From: Papaver somniferum
Taxonomy: Eukaryota; Streptophyta; Magnoliopsida; Ranunculales; Papaveraceae
DNA length: 64,000 nt
Reading direction: 5' to 3'
Assembly (NCBI RefSeq): GCF_003573695.1
Contig: NC_039362.1
Span: 173,423,690-173,487,689 of the forward strand
The position numbers and the translations under genes are program-made. Each line of letters starts with the position of its first letter. The stretch's first letter is position 1. The notes under the pieces were generated by a model. That model was given only the letters and a program-made list of their open reading frames with translations. It was not told where the DNA came from and did no database searches. Below, piece after piece: positions 56,726-64,000 of the stretch.

Positions 56726-57461
56726 CTGAACCCTGAAAAAAATTTAGTACTCATGGTCCAATTAAATAACAAATATTTAACCTCAATAACAATCTGCTTT
56801 AATTTTCTAGACATATTCTTATATAATATGTTGTTTCTCTTTATCCAAATGCACCACCGGATTGCAAAAGGCAAGTAACCCCAAAGTCTTTTAAGTCTGT
56901 TCTTGCTCTTTTTATTCTTCCATTCAAAGAGTTCTTCTAACATCACTAGAGATAGACCAGCTGACCCAAAAACTACTCAGAAAGTAAGACCACAACTCAA
57001 AAGTCAAACTTCAATATGGGAAAAGGTGAGCATTTGTCTAAGTATGCTGGCTGCAGAGGAGACAAATATCATTCTGAACAAGTCCTGCACTGAATAACAC
57101 ATCTAAGGTTGGACCTCCATAGAGACATAAAGTCCAAAACAAAAATGAGACTTTTAGAGGAACTTTCGGATTCCATTGTTGCTTATCAGGAAAAGAAATA
57201 AAACCATCTGTTTCAAGTGCTGCAATAGAACTAGCCACTGAAAAACCTTTCCCATTACCATAATCCCAAACTCTTTCATCCACAGCAACATCAGAAGCAA
57301 TAATACTACCAGGGTCACCAATCACCTGCAACAAGTTTACCACCTCTTGAATTTGATTCTCATTTGGAGGTCTAGAAAAATGTAAATCCCAAGCACCATA
57401 TGCAGAAACCATATCTTTCACAACAACACCTTTTTTCTTTAAAGCTTGTATAAACCTGAAG
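56726..57461 (-). pseudogene. LINE ORF2 C-terminal zinc-binding region (zf-RVT)
   Basis: On the minus strand: YGNGKGFSVASSIAALETDG, WNPKVPLKVSFLFWTLCLYG, DVLFSAGLVQNDICLLC, then in a second frame LEELFEWKNKKSKNRLKRLW and IRWCIWIKRNNILY. This is the reverse-transcriptase zinc-binding domain at the end of plant LINE ORF2. A frameshift lies around 57000-57040, and the start is missing by 5' truncation at 57461. Confidence 0.8.
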
Positions 57462-57473
57462 TACTTGGCTATT

Positions 57474-57879
57474 ATTAAGTTTGTGAAATTGGTCGTCCAT
57501 CATAATAAGCTCAATAATGTCCATCATACATGCATGCAACCCCAATATACTTGATCTTACTCATATTTCTTTTCATGCCGAGGACAGTTGATGGCATCAG
57601 ATAAAGCTAACTAAGATCGTAACTCTTTAATACTAGAGTCATCACAGTTATTTCAAAACTTACCCTTTACATGGTTTGGTAATACCCTATGTGCAAGCTA
57701 GTACGTCCTCATTTCGTAAAAGCTTAGCCTTTATATTTTTGTTCTCTGATCTTCACTCTAAAGTTTTTCTTTTCTCGTGTCTGAGGGAACCAAGGAATGA
57801 AGGCATATCATGCTCTGTGCATCTCTTTCAAAGACGAGTACTGAGACTACTTTCAAAGTGCGTGAACACTATAATTTTT
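57474..57879. other. Host sequence, nothing recognised
   Basis: A short open frame on the plus strand (57676-57924) has no recognisable family, no splice support and ordinary AT-rich composition, so it is not called as a gene. Confidence 0.4.
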
Positions 57880-58150
57880 ACACAAAGTTGGTTAAAAAGA
57901 CCAAAATCAACAATTTCTGGGTGAAAAAGACATTTAAATTTTGATACTGTTTAAATGGACAAAAATGTAAGAATAGCCAGGATGTAAACAGTTTCATCCT
58001 ACCCATTTTCAAATACTTTTTCTTATTTTTAATTTACATCTGGATACATCCAGTTTCAACCTTGCTATTTTTTAAGTTTAAGTTAGGATGAATCCAGTTT
58101 CATCTTTGCTATTTTTTTGGTGTCCATTTCACCCAAAAGAATTATGGGTG
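57880..58150. repeat. MITE-like repeat with internal tandem motif
   Basis: Contains GGATG(T/A)A...CAGTTTCATCCT-type units at about 57982, 58048 and 58086, spaced 40-65 bp. GGGTGAAAAAGAC lies on one side and CCATTTCACCC on the other, suggesting inverted ends. No coding capacity. Assignment to a superfamily is not possible by eye. Confidence 0.4.
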
Positions 58151-58194
58151 ATTTTTTTATTCCCAACCCATATACAACGTTAATGGATGTCCAA

Positions 58195-58749
58195 AAGGAT
58201 AGTAGAATACGTTAATTCCCCTACACAATCGGAAGTCAATATGTGTCCGATTGTTGGTACCTAATCGGGAGTTAAGTAACTCAAAGATACTACCGATTAA
58301 TATAAATTTGTGCCAAATGCGTATCTGACTTCTATCACAATCGTTAGGAACATGAACCTCACTAGACTACCCATTGTTAAAGTATGGAAATAAGAAATTT
58401 GCCATATTGAAATTTGGGGCTACCATATAATCGGACGAGAAATAAAATGTCCAAGATAAAGATTAGGAAATTCGAGAAATTCGAAATTTATAAAAATTTG
58501 CTTAATCGAAATTTGGGGCTACTAAAAAATCGGTAGCTAATGAGATTGTATTACCTACCGAATATATAGTTTGACCGATAAATCAATTTCAACCTAATTT
58601 CATTTCATTTTTTTTCTTTTCAACTTCAACTCCTCTTCTCTCCTCTTCCCCTCCGATTGCAGAGAGGAAAATTTTCCCCCTCGTTCAACTCCGCTTCATC
58701 GTTATCGTTAATCGTCGAATCGAATCATCGTCGATTATTCTCTATAAAG
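58195..58749. other. AATCGG/CCGATT-rich left flank of the PMD gene
   Basis: AATCGG or CCGAT(T/A) motifs recur, for example near 58228, 58247, 58264, 58292, 58430 and 58528, with repeats of TTTGGGGCTAC at 58405 and 58508. 58600-58700 is pyrimidine-rich and is likely the promoter and 5' UTR of the PMD gene. Confidence 0.5.
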
Positions 58750-61700
58750 ATGAAAGGTAAGGAACGTACGAAAGATCGAACCAAAAACGTAGTGCATGGT
58801 GTGGATCCAAAAATTGGACTGCATGCTCGTAATAAAGAGGTTCTCACTGAAGAACACGAAGAACGCAAAGAAGATGAAGAAGTTGATGTCCCTGATGTAG
58901 GCGGTTCTCAAAGCCAAACTGTTAAGCAACTTCAAATGGCCCCGATTAGGTAAGATTCTACCATTTTTTGGTTTCTATTGCTTCAATTCGACGAATCCAT
59001 GATTTTTTTTCTTTTGGAGTTTTCGGTTATTACCCAGATTCGGTAGCTTAGTTATTGTTTTAAACTTCCGATTAGCGTCAAATTCATCATTCCACAAGAA
59101 AATTGGTCATATTCAGATGCTAAATATATAGGTTTCCTACCGACTAAAGAACGTTTTACATCAGTGAACCCTAAATCGACCAAAATCGGAAGTGTAATGT
59201 GTTTCTGCCTTCCGAATATACTAGGCTATAGTATTTTCTGTACACGAAATGATGCATATTCGATAAGTATTATTTTTGTATGGCTCACGATTGTTTTGTA
59301 TTCGGTAGGGTTGTATCTTTTTTGACTTTCGATTATAATATATAATTTAGGTTGTTCTTTTTGGATAAACATAATTCGGATACCAAAAGTTTTATTTTGT
59401 CTCCGATTAAGCCACTTTTAATGAGATGAAATTTTCGATTATGAATAATCGGGTGCTAATGGTTAACTCAATCAGCCGAATATTTATATTCGGGAATTTG
59501 GATTTACATTAACTTCCGATTGTTTAGTTTGATAACATATGTTTACGAACCTATCGTACTTTATTTTGTTGTTTAGGGATAGGCGAGGTAGAAAAGACGA
59601 AGATGCAATTGTCTCAGATAGTGCAAGGATGAAAAGGCGTAGGAACTTGACAGATAGTGCAAGAATAGCTAGGACTGCTAAATCCACTTCAAGTACTCAA
59701 GATGGAACTCAACAAGGTGTTCAACCAACTGCCTATCAATCAGAACCAGTTGAAGAAGGTGTTCAACCAACTGCCCCACAATCAGAACCAGTTCAAGAAG
59801 GTGTTCAGCAAAGTGCTCCACAATCACAACCTGAAATTCAACCTAGTGTTCAACTAGAAGCACCAGAAGATAGAGTACCAGAAGTAGGACAACCTAGTGG
59901 TGCGCAAGAAGAAGGAGAATCCGAAAAGAAAAATCCTTCTCGAAAGAAAGCGAAACACCTTGTCCCACAAGAACTGAAGGTGAAGGATATTCCAGAAGGT
60001 GTAATCCTTGGGCTACCGGAGGATGAAGGACAATTGTTATTCGGATACAAAGACTTCCGGGCCAAAGAAATATATGAAACCGAGGTACTAATCATATCCA
60101 TTTTATTTACGTATTATCTTTATCTTCGTAATAGTTTTAAGGGTTATAGGTTTAGTTTATTCTAAATTATTTTTAATTTGTCGTGTGTTTGATAGTATCA
60201 TTCCGATGCGGTTCGTATACTCAAATCCACCGCCGCACCAACTAAAATGCTGGATTAGCCTTTATCCGATGAATATAAAAGGTTTAAGACAATTATTACA
60301 AATTCGGGGTTGGCTAATGCTGCCGATAACTCTATGTTGGAACATGACCGGGTAGCTATATCAGCGTTTGTGGAGAGACTTTATCCTGAGACCGACACCT
60401 TCCATATACCGTTTGGGGAGATGACGATTACCCCAGATGATGTTGTGGAGATTCTTAGACTCCCTGACCATGGCAAAGGTGTCAGGGCTGAGTACACAAA
60501 GCAGTTGGAATGAGGAAAACTTTATGCTCTAACTAAGAAGTGTTTGGGTTGGATGCAGAAACATCAACAACTGAGTTCAATAGATGCATGAAGTATAGAA
60601 CTAGGCAGTTCAACATGGGTATTCTGATGGATATGTTCAAGGGAACCAAGAAAAAAGAAGAGAAAGGAACTTTAACTGATGAGCAAGTGAACCACGTGGC
60701 CACCGCATATCTCCTATGTGTATTGGGATGTGTCATTATCCCTAATACTAGTGGCAATCGGGTCGACGCCAATCTTTTACAACTTATGGATCCTCTCAAT
60801 AAAGTGCATGAGTACTCTCGGGGCACGACATGCCATGCGTGGTTGATGTAAGAGTTGAGAAAGGCGTCGAGGCTTGGAGTTAGCCAAGTGACCGGGAACG
60901 TGAGTCTACTACAAGTATTTTTATTAACACTACATACTTGGTTATTTTTTTTTTTTTTTTCTACCATTGAAGAATCAATTTCCTAATACTTGCAAAAATG
61001 ACAATATAGACATGGATCTACGACCACTTCCCTATCTTGGAATTGGCCATTGAAAACCCGGCGTGGGTGAAAGGTGACCCTAGTGGAAAAAAGTATTTAT
61101 TCGATGACAACCATTCTAGGAAAAAGGAGCAGCAACTGATTCGTTTGAGGGAGATTTTGGACTCACTGAAAGCACAAGAGTTATGCTTTGATCCATACAC
61201 GGAAGACCGAGCTAATGGACATATAGTTGGTCGGTCCGATTTGTCCCTTTATTTTGGACCGTTGTGGCACCCCACAGGATATATGATGTACAATGCCTCA
61301 AGGGTGATGCGACAACACGATTATGTACAAGGTATACCAAAGGAGGAAATCCATGGAAATTTCTCTTTGGATCTGGAACAATGCAAGTCTGATAAAGATT
61401 CTATTACGGTGTTTTACTCGGGTAAACCATCCTTTAAATTCCATTGGGATAGAAGGACAATTTACTTGATCGACTGTGGAAGGCCAGTCAACCAAGGTTT
61501 TGATACTGCTCCCAACTATATGGATTGGTACCAGAATGTTTCTCATCTTCGTGTAATCCGGGATCTTAAAGAAATACCCGCACCATCGTATAAGATTATC
61601 CTCAAAGAGAAACCTCCGGGTTTTGATAGATTGGTACGTATTGTTTTCTTAATTTAGTTTAATATTATGGGTCAAAATCAGAGTAGTAACTGTTTGATGG

Positions 61701-62013
61701 TATGCTGTGTATAAAAACAGATGAGCAGGTTAAGAGGTTTGTCCAGATGGTGCACTAATTGCATAAAGTCCAGAGAGCAGTGCCAATTGAGAAGATAAAA
61801 AAGCACCAAGAGTTAATTGATAACGTTGACAATGAAGACTATACATCTCAGTTCGGTGAAAAGGGCAAGAAACCTGTAAAGAAGGTGAACAAAAGAACTC
61901 GGGCGTCATCGAGCACTCAAGTTGAAGGCCCAAATGATGAAACCAATGATGATGTTGGTCCAAGTCGTGGAGTTCGTAAAGGTCGTAAAGTCAAAGAAAA
62001 TAAGACCAACTAA
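58750..62013 (+). pseudogene. Plant mobile domain (MAIN-like) gene, five exons, decayed
   Basis: Exon 1 58750-58949 (ATG after AAAG; Lys/Glu-rich), exon 2 59577-60084, exon 3 60196-60899, exon 4 61010-61633, exon 5 from about 61721. The exon 1/2 junction keeps phase (MAPIR|DRRGRK). Exon 2 has a bipartite basic stretch MKRRRNLTDSARIARTAK and four Gln/Pro-rich repeats (EGVQPTAPQSEPV). Exons 3-4 hold the PMD fold: FVERLYPETDTFHIPFGEMT, DDVVEILRLPDHGKGV, LYALTKKC, YSRGTTCHAWL, WIYDHFPILE and YFGPLWHPTGYM. The tail is basic (KGKKPVKKVNKRTRASSSTQ). Breaks: TAG near 60256, TGA near 60511, a frameshift near 60535, TAA near 60849, and a shift or stop around 61720-61758. PMD proteins act in silencing and meristem maintenance in Arabidopsis and are also carried by transposons. 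Confidence 0.85.
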
Positions 62014-62990
62014 ACTCTCGATGTTTTGTTAACTTTATGGATAACTTTGTTTATGTCGGATTATGTAGTTTTCAAAGTTTGTGTCGGATTATAAGTTGGT
62101 ACATTGGTTTTTGAATGGTTCTTTTTATGGATTATGAATGGTTTTATTGCTATCTTTATGCATTTAACGATGACTCGCAAGCGAATCACATGCAGAGATA
62201 TGAAACTGTTAAATTTTATACAAACAATCGGAAGATTAGTTTATGTACGTAGCTCCCGATTCTTGGGATTTTAAAATTATTTTGTCAGAATCGGGAGCTA
62301 TTTATAACATGTATCTACCGAATCTGAAGATTTTGTAAAAAAAAATCAGATTCAGAAGATTGTTAATTTCGTTGTCTACAGATTATTCTTTGTGAAGAGA
62401 TAATTTTTGTATAGTAACCAAACAACACCATATTCGGTAACCAAGTTAACTTCTTGAACTTCCAATTATGATCATCGGTAGGGTTATTTTATATTTTTCC
62501 TTCGACTATTCCATGTGAAGAAAACTTTGTTTTCTGTATCCAAACAACACCACAATCAGGAACTCAAATCATTCCTTGGCTTCCGATTATAACACTAAAG
62601 TCTTTGTGTTATGTAACCGAACAAAACCATATTTGGTACCGAAGGTAACTTCTTGAACTTCCGATTATGAAAATCGGTAAGGTTGTTTTATATTTTGCCT
62701 TCGATTATTGTATGTGAAGAAAACTTTGTTTTCTGTATCCAAATAACACCATAATCGGGAATTAAGTTAACGCATAAAGTTTACGATTGTCGTAATCGGT
62801 TGCTTGTTTAACCAAATAAACTACCGCTTATAGTTAATCAGTAGGTTTTTATATTAATAATCTTCCGATTACATCCATTACATAAAGACCTTAACGTTAC
62901 AATCAATTTAAAAGCACCTTAATACTCTTACAATCACGTAAAAATATTAAAAAAGATCATAACTTCCAGTAACCTTAGAAATTGTTCCTC
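62014..62990. other. AATCGG-rich spacer between the PMD gene and the convergent small gene
   Basis: No gene. A unit of about 190-200 bp is duplicated: it runs from ACCATATTCGGTAACC near 62429 and recurs from ACCATATTTGGTACC near 62626, each with AACTTCTTGAACTTCC and GTGAAGAAAACTTTGTTTTC. The motif AATCGG/CCGATT occurs throughout. Confidence 0.55.
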
Positions 62991-62991
62991 T

Positions 62992-63413
62992 TCATTTTAT
63001 AACATCCTTCATGTTCAAATCATTTCCCGTATAGGTCCACATACCGGCGATCATCAAGATTTCTCTGAAATTACGAATGAGTAACAAGTTAATACTAACT
63101 AATGTTTATGTGAGCCGGAGTTACAAATATACTTTCTCTCATACGTCCACTGAGGAAAAGCGTCCCTAACAAATCGTTCCTCATCTTCAAGTTTGTAAAT
63201 ATCCTTGTCGATCGCCTTGATTCTCCCCTTAATGTCATTGGATTATCTTCGAATTCGATTACCATCTAACGCCTCAAATACCATTAAAATAGGGTTCCAT
63301 AACTGCTCTTCGGATTCCGATTTGTGGAGCTTGTGAAGACGATCATGAGTAGTTACCACAACGTACGCTCTATAAATAGCACAATCTTCTTCTTCGGCAA
63401 AAGCAATATCCAT
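62992..63413 (-). pseudogene. Small two-exon gene, Myb/SANT-like candidate, with one in-frame stop
   Basis: ATG at 63413 in AACATGG context. It reads MDIAFAEEEDCAIYRAYVVV, then SESEEQLWNPILMVFEALDG, a TAA at 63243-63245, and on in the same frame SNDIKGRIKAIDKDIYKLED and RDAFPQWTYERK. A donor AA|GTATAT near 63138 and an acceptor ATTTCAG near 63070 join a second exon (EILMIAGMWTYTGNDLNMK) in phase. The layout (charged start, aromatic spacing, 'sorting' Lys/Asp helix) resembles plant Myb/SANT-like proteins found with some transposases, but this is a weak resemblance. Confidence 0.5.
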
Positions 63414-63832
63414 GTTTATGTTTTTAAATTTAGAACTGAAGAGAGGAAAGAGTTTGGTGCAAATTGGTTGATAGATTTGATTTTCTTTATCTAGGTTTAT
63501 GGACCAACGACTCTTTTTCTTTTTTCCAAGAAACTCCAACGGATATTTCATCAATTAGGTTTAAACTGCAACGGCTATTTTGACGAAGGTTGAATCAGCT
63601 ACTCCTAATCGGTAGGTTTATACGTTGGCTTATCTATCGAATATAGAAGATTTCAAAATTCACCAGATGAAGGATTTATGAAAAATCTCTTTTTGGGGCA
63701 ACCTATAATCGTAAGGTTTTGTAACTCACTTTGCTTCCGATTATGGCTGCATCTAAAACACAAACCAAGTGCTTATGGTTGGCTCTGCACCCTCAAAACC
63801 TATGGAATTTGGGCTCGTTGAATCTGGGGCTA
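63414..63832. other. Right flank with AATCGG motifs
   Basis: No gene. CTAATCGGTAGG (63606), TTTGGGGCAACCTATAATCG (63693) and TTCCGATTATGG (63736) repeat motifs of the left flank at 58430-58530. The last one, reversed, gives CCATAATCGGAAG, similar to ACACAATCGGAAG at 58221, a possible terminal inverted repeat. Confidence 0.45.
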
Positions 63833-64000
63833 TGATAGACACATTTTTGTGTCCAATTTGTTCTCAATACTATATATTGTTGGCACTCGAATTTGTACTA
63901 ATTTTGTTATTTTATGTATTTGTAGGTATTTTATTGGAAATAAATATTTTAAGAAAATTCGGCTCGAAAAGTTGATTTTGGCACCCGGAGGACACGTGTT
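63833..64000 (+). mobile_element. Start of another A-type LTR, cut by the window edge
   Basis: TGATAGACACATTTTTGTGTC, then sequence clearly related to 23698-23860 (ATATATTGTTGGCACTCG, TTTGTAGGTATTTT, TCGGCTCGAAAAGTTGAT). Whether it is a solo LTR or a full element cannot be told. Confidence 0.85.

Larger units (their letters stand above)
27465..57461 (-). mobile_element. 5'-truncated LINE, split by elements E and F
   Basis: Three pieces belong to one minus-strand LINE of about 0.86 kb: 57461-56726, 41263-41156 and 27484-27465. It is bounded by the 12-bp duplication TACTTGGCTATT (27453-27464 and 57462-57473) and ends in a short A-rich tail on the minus strand. The coding piece is the C-terminal zinc-binding part of a LINE reverse transcriptase ORF. 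Removing F joins KFFSGFS to a plausible C-terminal tail in 41263-41156. All other elements between 27485 and 56725 inserted into it later. Confidence 0.75.

Noticed and set aside
57676..57924. 82-codon plus-strand ORF
   Set aside because: No family, no splice support, and no start or promoter context.

Overview
This window is nuclear DNA from a flowering plant, most likely a eudicot. The evidence is an F-box/FBD-type LRR pseudogene, a plant mobile domain (PMD) gene, a CACTA-type transposon end, a copia element and several families of large LTR retrotransposons. It is a repeat-dominated intergenic region. I cannot name the species from sequence alone. No tRNA, rRNA or CRISPR array was recognised.

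Layout. 1-434: end of a CACTA-like DNA transposon. 435-2566: broken F-box/LRR gene. 2567-3950: direct repeats and a repair-like junction. 3951-25509: three LTR elements nested like Russian dolls. A (3951-25509) is split by B (6478-21033, target duplication CTAGA), and the 3' LTR of B is split by C (13085-20334, minus strand, target duplication AGTCG). 25510-27464: host DNA with a few exon-like open stretches. 27465-57461: everything here lies inside one 5'-truncated LINE with a 12-bp target duplication. That LINE holds copia element E (27485-41150, GAAAG), which is split by gypsy element D (28550-37311, GTGGG). It also holds F (41264-56725, CTGAA), a tandem array with three LTRs and two internal regions, whose first LTR is split by G (42625-50677, ACCAA). 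57474-63832: host DNA with a MITE-like repeat, a multi-exon PMD pseudogene and a small convergent gene, bracketed by AATCGG/CCGATT-rich sequence. 63833-64000: start of another A-type LTR.

Main biological signal. Families A/B/C, F and G have LTRs of about 1.5-2.0 kb but no protease, reverse transcriptase or integrase. All carry one acidic ORF that ends in the same two motifs (LGL[DE]..AS..L.[DE]Y and DPQ[LV]FRL), plus two copies of a hairpin with an AGGA loop followed by a purine-rich G5 tract. A, B and C also share a leader of about 100 nt that folds into three stem-loops with compensatory changes and ends exactly at a GTAAG splice donor. This layout resembles a retroviral packaging signal. 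Together these point to a lineage of non-autonomous elements that keeps its cis-acting RNA signals and one protein and must borrow enzymes from a partner. Element D is also defective: it has gag and a protease-like region, lacks the reverse transcriptase region, and carries a spliced-looking antisense gene.
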